From contig CACYQB010000014.1 in the NCBI GenBank assembly GCA_902776435.1, forward strand, positions 46,180-110,179: DNA of 64,000 nucleotides, written 5' to 3'. The position numbers and the translations under genes were made by a program. The notes under the pieces are model-generated. The model searched no databases. It had not been told where the DNA came from and saw only the letters and a list, made by a program, of their open reading frames with translations. Positions 44,055 through 52,075 of the stretch are shown in pieces. Source of the DNA: an uncultured Bacteroidales bacterium (GTDB lineage: Bacteria > Bacteroidota > Bacteroidia > Bacteroidales > Muribaculaceae). Positions within the stretch are counted from its first letter, which is position 1, and each line of letters begins with the position of its first letter.

Positions 44055-45122
44055 TCACTTGCCAATGACGAACTTGTGGAAGGGGAAGCGGCGGATGAGC
44101 AGGACCAAAAGGAAGCAAACGACAAAGGTAAAGATGCCACTCACCAGTGAGTCAACGAGCCAGTGGGCACGGGCCAGCCAGGGTGTCAAGGGCCAAATGA
44201 CCTGACGCAGGATAATCATCTGGGACAGGTAGATGCCAAATGTGCACACGCTTAACGTGGGCCACCAAAAAGCAGCGGACGGGTGATCCTTCCGGTCATA
44301 CTGCTTGGGAGCAAAGTGCTGCACCAAGGCAAAAAGCAAGGTCGCCATGGCGATGTTGTTCACGCTGATATCGCTTGTCACCGTATCGATGTGCTGCTGC
44401 CAGGTGATGCCGAAATTGCCCTGGGCCAAGAATTCGAACAAGGGCATGACAACGATGCCGAACAAAAGCAACAAGGCCCACTTCAAGCCATGGGCACGCG
44501 AAAAAATGGGCAAGCCGTAATTGTGCATGTAGTAGCCCAGCAGGACATAGCCGTAGTAGTTGGCGAAAGCGCCAAACATGTTGTGGCTGTACTGTGAGGC
44601 CTCGATAAAGATGCCGTGCTGATAAGGAATAAATGACGAGAGCACCCAGAGCACCAGCAAGGTCTCCACACCCCGCTTGCCGATGGCCTCGATGCACTTG
44701 CTCACCAAGGGCAAGGTCACATAGATGACCAACAGCACATAGACATACCACAGCAAACCCTCAACGGGGTTGAACAGGATAGAGGCCAGCAGGCGCGGGG
44801 TAAAGTTGTGCAACAGGAAGGCATGCTCCAGCAGATAGACGATGGTCCACACAATGAGCGGAAACAAGACCACCCGCAAGCGGCGCTTGATGAATCGCTT
44901 GCTTGTCATCGTCACGGGAAGCAGCAAGGCGCCTGTTATCATGAAGAAGAGATTACAATTCACCGCCACCAGCACTGTATAGGCAGCACTGGCAATAGAA
45001 GGCGAGTTGTAATAGGCGTCATATTGCCTGATGGGGGTATGGATGAGGATGACCAGCAGGCAAGCGACAACGCGCAGGATGTCTAGATAAGGGATGCGGC
45101 GTTGTAGTTGTGCCTGAGTCAT
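44055..45122 (-). CDS. Acyltransferase-3 family membrane protein
   Basis: A 355-residue integral membrane acyltransferase with about ten helices. YLDILRVVACLLVILIHTP carries the family's conserved N-terminal Arg and His in helix 1. Such proteins (OafA/WecH type) add acyl groups to surface glycans. It starts 26 bases after ispF on the same strand, separated by TTAGG-type words, and is the last gene of a porV-ispF-acyltransferase run. Confidence 0.88.
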   Translation of the reverse strand: MTQAQLQRRIPYLDILRVVACLLVILIHTPIRQYDAYYNSPSIASAAYTVLVAVNCNLFFMITGALLLPVTMTSKRFIKRRLRVVLFPLIVWTIVYLLEHAFLLHNFTPRLLASILFNPVEGLLWYVYVLLVIYVTLPLVSKCIEAIGKRGVETLLVLWVLSSFIPYQHGIFIEASQYSHNMFGAFANYYGYVLLGYYMHNYGLPIFSRAHGLKWALLLLFGIVVMPLFEFLAQGNFGITWQQHIDTVTSDISVNNIAMATLLFALVQHFAPKQYDRKDHPSAAFWWPTLSVCTFGIYLSQMIILRQVIWPLTPWLARAHWLVDSLVSGIFTFVVCFLLVLLIRRFPFHKFVIGK

Positions 45123-45148
45123 AGTTTCTAGGTGTTAGGCTTTAGGCT

Positions 45149-45637
45149 TTAGGTGTTAGGGGCCTTCTTTTCAATAAGGGCGACAGCATAGGCGGCAATG
45201 CCTTCGCCCCGGCCCGTATAACCCAGCTTCTCGGTCGTAGTGGCCTTGATGGAAACCTGATCAAGGTCACATTGCATGCAAGCCGCCAACTCCTGCTGCA
45301 TGGCAGGGATGTGGGGGTTGAGTTTGGGCTGCTCGGCACAGATGGTGATGTCACAATTGCCCAAACAGTAACCTTTCTCACCCAGCAATCGCATCACATG
45401 GCGCAACAGCAGACGGCTATCGATGCCCTTGTATCGCGGGTCGGTATCCGGGAAATGATAGCCGATGTCACGCAGGGCTGCAGCCCCCAACAGGGCATCG
45501 CACAAGGCGTGGATGGCAACGTCGGCATCACTATGGCCCAACAAGCCTTTTTCCCAGGGGATATTCACTCCCCCGAGCCACAGTTCACGCCCCTCGACGA
45601 GGCGGTGGACATCAAATCCCATTCCGATGCGCGACAT
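45149..45637 (-). CDS. ispF: IspF, MECDP synthase
   Basis: A 162-residue trimeric enzyme of the non-mevalonate isoprenoid pathway, forming the cyclic diphosphate intermediate. Metal ligands are Asp9 and His11 (GMGFDVHRL) and His43 ([10 protein letters not shown]). [17 protein letters not shown] and the CMP-contact [14 protein letters not shown] are intact. It follows porV, an order I recall from Porphyromonas, with a large hairpin between. Confidence 0.96.
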   Translation of the reverse strand: MSRIGMGFDVHRLVEGRELWLGGVNIPWEKGLLGHSDADVAIHALCDALLGAAALRDIGYHFPDTDPRYKGIDSRLLLRHVMRLLGEKGYCLGNCDITICAEQPKLNPHIPAMQQELAACMQCDLDQVSIKATTTEKLGYTGRGEGIAAYAVALIEKKAPNT

Positions 45638-45658
45638 ATCTTCTATTATAGGTTAAAA

Positions 45659-45734
45659 AACTGCGAATTACACGAATTAAACGAAAGCCTCGCAGCGGAT
45701 GCTCTATTTAGTTTAATTCGTGTAATTCGCAGTT
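45659..45734. terminator. Perfect 24-bp inverted repeat between porV and ispF
   Basis: Arms 45659-45682 and 45711-45734 are exact reverse complements, with a 28-base loop. It could act as a terminator or a processing hairpin in the porV-ispF message. Both arms contain the 15-mer CGAATTACACGAATT also present at 18517. Confidence 0.7.
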
Positions 45735-45748
45735 ATAATTAGTTTTGT

Positions 45749-46921
45749 TTAGTTGCGGCCAAACAGATTCTTGATGCCGTCCAAGTCAAATGACAGGCTG
45801 AAGCGCAGCGTCTGGTCCAGAGGACTGTTCTGAGCCGTTGCGATCATGTAACTGGCATCAATCTTGATGACGTTGAGCGAGAAACCGGCACCCAGGCCGA
45901 AGTACTGACGGTTACCGGCATACTTGCTCTCGTAGTAGTAACCACCACGCAGGAAGAACTGCTGGTTGTAGGCATACTCGGCACCCACCGAGTAGGTGAT
46001 GCGCTTGGCGAAGTTGTCACTGAAACTGTCGAAGATACCCGAAATGGAAGACTTATCCTTCCATACCTGCAAGGCATCATCATAGGCCAACGCGTCCTCA
46101 TAGTCAGCCAGACGGGGCTTGGCGGGAACCAGCAACTTGTTGGCGTCAACGGACAGCGTGAGGTTGTTATAGTCGGCCAGGGGGAAGGTGAACGCCGTAC
46201 CAATCTTGAGGTTGGCAGGCAGATAAGCGGGGTCATTACCCTTGTTATAGGACACCTTGGAACCGATATTTGATACATTGAAACCTAACGACCATTGGCA
46301 CTCGTTGCGGCCAATCACAGGGAAAGTGGTATAGTAGCCCGACAAGTCGGCCGAGAAAGCTGAGGCACCCGAGGTTTGCTCACCCGTATTCATCTGACTG
46401 TAACCCAAGTCACTATAGATGTAACGGAGCACAACGCCCATCGAGAACTTCTCACTCAACTTGCGGCTATATCCCAAGTCGAACGCCATCTCGAACGGGT
46501 TGATTGTTGCCAAGGTCGCACCTTCGCCGTCGGTTGCCATTACTTCGCCCAACGAGAAGTAACGCAGCGAAGCACTTACCGCCTGATTGTCACTGCTACC
46601 AATCTTATAGTAGCCCGACAAGTTAGCCAAGTAGATGTCATTGACAATCTTGCGCAGCCAGGGGGTGTAGGATAACGATACGCCAGCCTGACTGTAGGCA
46701 AAAGCATACTTTGACGGATTCCAGAACTGGGAGTTGACATCGGGTTCGGTTGCCGCACCCAGGTCACCCATCGACGCACCACGCGCATCGGGGGTGATAC
46801 TCAACGACGTAACACCCGTGGTCACGGGGTTGAACTCGGTGTTCTTGATATCGTCTTGGGCCCAAGCAGTTAATGCGGTAGCCATCAGCGCGATGGCAAA
46901 TATTGATTTTGTCAGTTTCAT
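45749..46921 (-). CDS. porV: PorV, T9SS outer-membrane shuttle/attachment protein
   Basis: A 390-residue FadL-like beta-barrel of type IX secretion. Signal peptide to Ala21, then Gln at +1 (AWA-QDDIKNTEFN). Family features: VTSLSITPDARGASMGDLGAATEPDVNSQFWNP split over residues 38-70, GVSLSYTPWLRKIV, and the strand-rich remainder ending in aromatic FSLSFDLDGIKNLFGRN. PorV carries cargo from the translocon to the PorU sortase. porU-like genes lie about 10 kb away instead of adjacent. Confidence 0.95.
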   Translation of the reverse strand: MKLTKSIFAIALMATALTAWAQDDIKNTEFNPVTTGVTSLSITPDARGASMGDLGAATEPDVNSQFWNPSKYAFAYSQAGVSLSYTPWLRKIVNDIYLANLSGYYKIGSSDNQAVSASLRYFSLGEVMATDGEGATLATINPFEMAFDLGYSRKLSEKFSMGVVLRYIYSDLGYSQMNTGEQTSGASAFSADLSGYYTTFPVIGRNECQWSLGFNVSNIGSKVSYNKGNDPAYLPANLKIGTAFTFPLADYNNLTLSVDANKLLVPAKPRLADYEDALAYDDALQVWKDKSSISGIFDSFSDNFAKRITYSVGAEYAYNQQFFLRGGYYYESKYAGNRQYFGLGAGFSLNVIKIDASYMIATAQNSPLDQTLRFSLSFDLDGIKNLFGRN

Positions 46922-47029
46922 TTCTAATCAGGAAAATTACAATTCTCTTTTACCTAATTAACTAAGAAAACCGCCTTTTATTGTATTAGGCCTCAGTAAA
47001 GTTATTACCGATGTTGGCTGTGAGAGATA

Positions 47030-49129
47030 TCAATTACCACTCAGCAACAGGTCAATCAAGGCCGTCACGTCACTGATGGTGACGTCGGTTGAGCCGTTCA
47101 CATCGGCAGCCTGGACATCAATTGAGGAGTCGTCACCACCCAGCAGGTAATCGATCAAAGCTGTCACATCGCTGATGGTCACATTGCCATCACGGTTCAC
47201 ATCGCCAATTTGGAAATCATCATTCAGATAAGGCAGATAAGTGTCCGTGACGTTGCTCACTTGGTATTTGTTGGTCTGAGTCGTCACCTCGAAGAAGGAG
47301 GTCTCCCTCACACCCGTCACATCCACGGTTTGGTGACTGCCTGCCGTGCTGCCACCCTGATTGAACACGAAGTTCACATAATACTGGCTACCTGTGATGG
47401 TGAAGGTCTTGTAGTAGAACTTCTCGCCATGCACCATGCGGGTGTCGGTGATCACCTCACCGGGCCAGTTGCCACATTGCTGCTGGTCGTTGCTGTCCCA
47501 GCAATAGTAGGTAACCCTCGGCCAGTTGTTGGGAGCGACCGTCGGGTCCTTGAGAAAGACGGTAATCTCGTAGGAGTCATAGTTCTCGTTGATGACCGTG
47601 TAGTTGCGGGTAATGACACCCGAAACCACGCCATTGATGAGTAAGCCTGCCTTCATGGTCAAGCACTTGTCAATCAAGACGCTTGCACCACTGGCAATCA
47701 CGGTGCCGTTGGTAGCGGTGGGGTCGGTGCCGTCGAGGGTATAGACGATCTGGGCTCCAGCGTTCTGACTTACTGCAGTCAAGGTGACGTTAAAGGGATC
47801 CTGACGCACGCCGCTGGGAACGCTCGCCCAAGCCGTGCCGGTGCTCTTGCTCAATGCCAGGCGATAATTGGTGCCGCTGGCCACAAGCACATAACTTGAC
47901 GGGATGGCATAACTCGTGCTGCCCATAGCGACCAGTAAGGTTCCACGCGTACCCGTGGTGGACCGCGCATAATAGTTGCTCGACGAATTTGATGCCTGCT
48001 GGGCTGTCGCGCTCGTGTTGGTGATACCGGCCAGTTGGCGGGCATAAATCATCTGCTTGATGCTCTCCTTGTAGTCCATCCAGTGCTTGAGGAAAATGCA
48101 GGGTGTACCCGGCATGGCGAGCATGTAGGCATTAGCGGCCTCGACATATTGTTTGATGGGATCTTGAGGGTCACTGGCACTGCGGTACTGCGTGTCGTGG
48201 TTCTCAACAAAGGTCACTGCATAGCGAGCGTAATTGGACTCCATATTCAAGCCCCTGCTTGTACCAGCCAGGTTAGTCCATTTATTATTGTTGACCGCGT
48301 CGCGGATGGTGTAACGGAACGGGAAGTCAAAGGCGGCACTCTGTACCACGCCGTTTACCTTGGTACCGTCAATCCAGGCCTTCACTGCGCTCAGGTTGCC
48401 GTCCCAGTACTCGCCAACGGAGTAGGTGGGATTAGCATAGGAGTTATAGATACCCGTATATTGGGCGGCATAGCCCTTGGTCATGTCGTAACGGAATCCT
48501 GCATAGCCCAGGTCGTCAAGCAACATCTTGATGTAAGCCTTGACGCTTTTCTGGACATTGGCGCTCGAGTGGTCCAGGTCACGCATTCCGCCCCAGTCCT
48601 CACCCGTATCGTTGTTGGCGCTCAAGGAATAGCCATTCTGGGTAGCCCATGTCAAGGCCGCACCGCCATCGTCATCACGGCAGATGTCGGTGGACTTCAA
48701 CTGGTAGGTGACACCCTTATAGGTCTCGGCAGGAAAGTCCACCCAGTTCGAGACGTTCTTGCGGTGATTGATGACCACATCGGCGATGGTGCCGATGCCC
48801 TTGCTGCTGAAGGTGTTGATCATTGACTGCAACTGGGCCTTGGTACCGAAGGAACTATTGTAGTTGGTGAACCAATACAAGTCGTCATATCCCATCGAGT
48901 TATATCCGCTGCAATGACCGCTCTGGGGAATCCACACGAGATCGAAAAATTCGGCAAATTCGTCGGCCTGCGACTCCAGTTTAGTCCACTGGCTGTCGCT
49001 ATAGGAGTCCCAATAGAACCCCTGCAGCATCACGCCGCCATAGTTCGACGGCCACCCCTGCCCTATCATCACTGCGGGCAGCATCAATAACAGTACAATA
49101 CTATAAATACGTTTCATTGTCATCCTCAT
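47030..49129 (-). CDS. Secreted GH13 alpha-amylase with Ig-like and starch-binding modules and a dockerin
   Basis: A 699-residue exported amylase. Signal ends at MIG with Gln24 at +1; Met5 is an alternative start. The (beta/alpha)8 domain has DVVINHRK, GFRYDMTKGY (nucleophile Asp215), SVGEYWDG (acid/base Glu240) and FVENHDTQYR (Asp312), so it should be active on alpha-1,4-glucans. Residues about 450-530 form an FN3/chitobiase-like domain (IVYTLDGTDPT). Residues about 535-630 resemble a starch-binding CBM26 (NNWPRVTYYCWD, YYVNFVFNQGG). Two dockerin repeats end the protein (GDVNRDGNVTISDVTALIDYL, DVNGSTDVTISDVTALIDLLL); the second has a damaged calcium loop. Confidence 0.93.
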   Translation of the reverse strand: MRMTMKRIYSIVLLLMLPAVMIGQGWPSNYGGVMLQGFYWDSYSDSQWTKLESQADEFAEFFDLVWIPQSGHCSGYNSMGYDDLYWFTNYNSSFGTKAQLQSMINTFSSKGIGTIADVVINHRKNVSNWVDFPAETYKGVTYQLKSTDICRDDDGGAALTWATQNGYSLSANNDTGEDWGGMRDLDHSSANVQKSVKAYIKMLLDDLGYAGFRYDMTKGYAAQYTGIYNSYANPTYSVGEYWDGNLSAVKAWIDGTKVNGVVQSAAFDFPFRYTIRDAVNNNKWTNLAGTSRGLNMESNYARYAVTFVENHDTQYRSASDPQDPIKQYVEAANAYMLAMPGTPCIFLKHWMDYKESIKQMIYARQLAGITNTSATAQQASNSSSNYYARSTTGTRGTLLVAMGSTSYAIPSSYVLVASGTNYRLALSKSTGTAWASVPSGVRQDPFNVTLTAVSQNAGAQIVYTLDGTDPTATNGTVIASGASVLIDKCLTMKAGLLINGVVSGVITRNYTVINENYDSYEITVFLKDPTVAPNNWPRVTYYCWDSNDQQQCGNWPGEVITDTRMVHGEKFYYKTFTITGSQYYVNFVFNQGGSTAGSHQTVDVTGVRETSFFEVTTQTNKYQVSNVTDTYLPYLNDDFQIGDVNRDGNVTISDVTALIDYLLGGDDSSIDVQAADVNGSTDVTISDVTALIDLLLSGN

Positions 49130-49151
49130 ATAATTATGGTTATTAACACCA

Positions 49152-49159
49152 CAAAAATA
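49152..49159 (-). promoter_or_regulatory. -7 box (TATTTTTG) for the amylase gene
   Basis: TATTTTTG on the minus strand, 23 bases upstream of the first Met. Confidence 0.5.
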
Positions 49160-49200
49160 CTACTTTATCCCAAACGCACAAAACTACCCAAATAAAAAAC

Positions 49201-49233
49201 AACCCCGGCAACGGTTGAATCGTCGTCGGGGTT
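49201..49233 (-). terminator. Hairpin terminator of the Bax-inhibitor-1 gene
   Basis: AACCCCG (49201-49207) pairs with CGGGGTT (49227-49233), with extra inner pairs, and is followed on the minus strand by a T run. Confidence 0.75.
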
Positions 49234-49258
49234 TATGATGAGAGGTCATCCTGTCGCA

Positions 49259-49987
49259 TCAGTTGCGGCTGCCGAAGAAGCGAAGCAGATGCAGGAACAG
49301 GTTGATGAAATCGAGATAGAGGCTCAAAGCGCCCATCGTAGCGACCTTACCCAAATCGGAGGGATCGGCCTGAGCACACATGCGCTTGATAGCCTGGGTG
49401 TCCCATGCAGTGAGGCCGACGAAGATGAGCACGCCAGCACCGCTGATGAGCATGTCAAACATCGAGTTTTTCAAGAACAAGTTCACAAGCATGCACGCGA
49501 TCAAACCGAACAGGGCCATAAACAGGTAGGAGCCAAACTTGGAAAGGTCCTGACGGGTGACATAGCCGAAGATGGTCATTGCTCCGAAGGTGCCTGCCGT
49601 GATGGCAAACGTCGTGGCAATCGACACACCCGTATAAGCCAGGAAGATGGGTGTCAAGGCAACGCCGTTCAGGGCACTATAAAGGTAGAACAGAGTCGTT
49701 GCCATGCCTGTACTCAACTTGTCGATGCGAGCGCTCAGATAAATCACTACTCCCAATTCAATAGCAAACAAAATCCAAATCGTTGCCGTAGAACTGAACA
49801 GCAGGCTCAAAGCGGCGGGTGTCGACAGCAGCAAGAACGAGGTGATCGCTGTAACCAGCAAACCCAAGGTCATCTTGCCATAAACCTTACGCATCACACC
49901 AGCGACATAGCGCTTCAGCGTGATTTCGTTCTCGGCTTGAACGGCGGTGCTATAGCCGCTCTCATTAAATTCATTCCAGTTGTTCAT
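49259..49987 (-). CDS. Bax inhibitor-1 / YccA family membrane protein
   Basis: A 242-residue protein with seven membrane helices after a hydrophilic N-terminus of about 38 residues. YVAGVMRKVYGKMTLGLLVTA and the C-terminal LTAWDTQAIKRM, with its conserved Asp in helix 7, are family marks. Related proteins are calcium-leak channels or modulators of membrane proteases. It follows argS by 79 bases on the same strand. Confidence 0.92.
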   Translation of the reverse strand: MNNWNEFNESGYSTAVQAENEITLKRYVAGVMRKVYGKMTLGLLVTAITSFLLLSTPAALSLLFSSTATIWILFAIELGVVIYLSARIDKLSTGMATTLFYLYSALNGVALTPIFLAYTGVSIATTFAITAGTFGAMTIFGYVTRQDLSKFGSYLFMALFGLIACMLVNLFLKNSMFDMLISGAGVLIFVGLTAWDTQAIKRMCAQADPSDLGKVATMGALSLYLDFINLFLHLLRFFGSRN

Positions 49988-50066
49988 ATTTTTCTTCAGT
50001 TTTCAGTTTCAGTTGTATCTGCAATTTTCATGCCAACCTCTATTCAACGGGCATCAGGTTGCTTGA

Positions 50067-51851
50067 TTACATCCTGTTGGGCATTTCGATGCCGAGGAGG
50101 GACATGCCGCGCTTGATAACGTCGGCAACGGTCTCGCTCAGCAACTGGCGGAAGCAGCGCACAGCGGTGTCCTGCTCCTTGAGGATGCTGCAGTCGTGAT
50201 AGAACTGGTTATACTCCTTGGCCAGGTCATAGACGTAATTGGCGATGAGCGCGGGGCTGTAGTTACGTCCGGCATCGGCAACAACAGTGGTGAAATCGGC
50301 GAGACGCTGGATGAGTGAGGTCTCTTTTTCATTCGGAGCCACTGCGCTGATATCCATAGCCTTGTAGTCCTCACAGCACTTGCGCAGCACGGACTGGATG
50401 CGGGCGTAGGTGTACTGGATGAAGGGACCTGTGTTGCCGTTGAAGTCGATGGACTCGCTGGGGTCGAACAGCATGGTCTTCCTCGGGTCCACCTTGAGGA
50501 TGAAGTACTTCAAGGCGCCCAGGCCAATCATGCGCAGCACATCGTCGCGCTCGTCCTCGGGCACGCCCTGGAGACGGCCAGGCTCGTTGGCCATGTCGGT
50601 GGCTGTAGCAATCATTTCGTCCATCAATTCATCAGCATCAACTACGGTGCCTTCACGGGATTTCATTTTGCCGTTGGGCAACTCGACCATGCCGTAAGAG
50701 AAATGTACCAGGTCCTTGCCCCACTTGAAGCCCAACTTGTCGAGCAGGAGCGAGAGCACCTGGAAGTGGTAGTTCTGCTCATTGCCTACCACATAAATCA
50801 TGCGGTCGATGGGATAGTCTTTATAACGCAACTGGGCAGTGCCGATGTCCTGAGTCATATAGACCGAAGTGCCGTCGCTGCGCAGCAGCAGTTTGTGGTC
50901 GAGTCCGTCAGGCGTGAGGTCGGCCCACACGCTATTGTCCTCCTTGCGATAGAACAGACCTTTCTCGAGGCCCTCGAGCACAGTGTCGCGGCCCACCAGA
51001 TAGGTGTCACTCTCGTAATAGATCTTGTCGAACGATACGCCCATGCGCTTGTAGGTCTCATCGAAGCCGGCATAGACCCAATTGTTCATCTTCTCCCACA
51101 GGGCACGCACCTCGGGGTCGCCAGCCTCCCAGCGGCGCAGCATGTCGTGAGCCTCCTGGATGAGGGGAGCCTGTTTCTCGGCTTCCTCGGGACTCATACC
51201 CTTCTCGACGAGTTCCCTGATTTCGGCCTTATAATGCTTGTCGAAGGCCACGTAGAAGTCACCAATCAGGTGGTCACCCTTCTTGCCGGTCGATTCGGGC
51301 GTTTCGCCGTTGCCCCACTTGAGCCAAGCGAGCATCGACTTGCAGATGTGGATACCACGGTCATTGACAATATTGGTCTTGACTACCTTATAGCCATTGG
51401 CCTCCATGATGCACGAGAGGCTATAACCCAGCAGGTTATTGCGCACGTGCCCCAGATGCAGCGGCTTGTTAGTGTTGGGCGACGAGTACTCAATCATCAC
51501 CAGCTGGCTGTCCTCGGTCACGGCCTTGAAGCCATAGTTGGGCGTCGATGCCACATGCTGGAGCACGCCAGTCCAGAACGACGGCTTGATGGTGATGTTC
51601 AAGAAACCCTTGATGACGTTGAATTTCTCCACTGCGTCACAGTGGGCCAGCATGTGCTCGCCGATCTCCTGTGCCGTCACGTCGGGCGCCTTATGTGACG
51701 CCTTGAGGAACGGGAATACGACAATCGTCTCGTTGCCCTCAAACTCCTTCTTGGTGGTCTGGGGTACAATCTTCTCGGCAGGGAAATCCACGCCATACAA
51801 CTCCTTTACCGCCTGTGCGGTAGCCTGTGCAAGTATCTGATCAATCGACAT
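50067..51851 (-). CDS. argS: ArgS, arginyl-tRNA synthetase
   Basis: A 594-residue class I synthetase. YSSPNTNKPLHLGHVRNNLLG holds the HIGH-type motif; NGKMKSREG is the degenerate KMSKS usual for ArgS of this group. The C-terminal DALR anticodon-binding domain covers about residues 470-594 and ends GMSLLGIEMPNRM. Normal length. Its promoter lies just upstream. Confidence 0.97.
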   Translation of the reverse strand: MSIDQILAQATAQAVKELYGVDFPAEKIVPQTTKKEFEGNETIVVFPFLKASHKAPDVTAQEIGEHMLAHCDAVEKFNVIKGFLNITIKPSFWTGVLQHVASTPNYGFKAVTEDSQLVMIEYSSPNTNKPLHLGHVRNNLLGYSLSCIMEANGYKVVKTNIVNDRGIHICKSMLAWLKWGNGETPESTGKKGDHLIGDFYVAFDKHYKAEIRELVEKGMSPEEAEKQAPLIQEAHDMLRRWEAGDPEVRALWEKMNNWVYAGFDETYKRMGVSFDKIYYESDTYLVGRDTVLEGLEKGLFYRKEDNSVWADLTPDGLDHKLLLRSDGTSVYMTQDIGTAQLRYKDYPIDRMIYVVGNEQNYHFQVLSLLLDKLGFKWGKDLVHFSYGMVELPNGKMKSREGTVVDADELMDEMIATATDMANEPGRLQGVPEDERDDVLRMIGLGALKYFILKVDPRKTMLFDPSESIDFNGNTGPFIQYTYARIQSVLRKCCEDYKAMDISAVAPNEKETSLIQRLADFTTVVADAGRNYSPALIANYVYDLAKEYNQFYHDCSILKEQDTAVRCFRQLLSETVADVIKRGMSLLGIEMPNRM

Positions 51852-51880
51852 AGTTACTCGTATTTTTAATTTTCAAACTG

Positions 51881-51888
51881 CAAAGGTA
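51881..51888 (-). promoter_or_regulatory. -7 box (TACCTTTG) for argS
   Basis: TACCTTTG on the minus strand, 30 bases upstream of argS. Confidence 0.6.
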
Positions 51889-52005
51889 GTCATTTTAGAA
51901 GACAACTCCCACAACTTAAACAACAATATTTATAAAACAACAAGGAATTCAATCAGTACAAAGGCATCCGCATCCCTATTTCAAACAACCAGAACAACCC
52001 GTGTT

Positions 52006-52062
52006 ACAACCATAACAACAATCTGAAAGTTGTTAATGTTGTATCAGAGTTGTTATGGTTGT
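52006..52062 (-). terminator. Inverted repeat after the AddA-like gene, possible terminator
   Basis: A perfect 14-bp inverted repeat (52006-52019 with 52049-52062), with a loop also rich in AAC/GTT words. It lies 14 bases beyond the AddA-like stop on the minus strand. Confidence 0.5.
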
Positions 52063-52075
52063 CTGAATAGGTACC

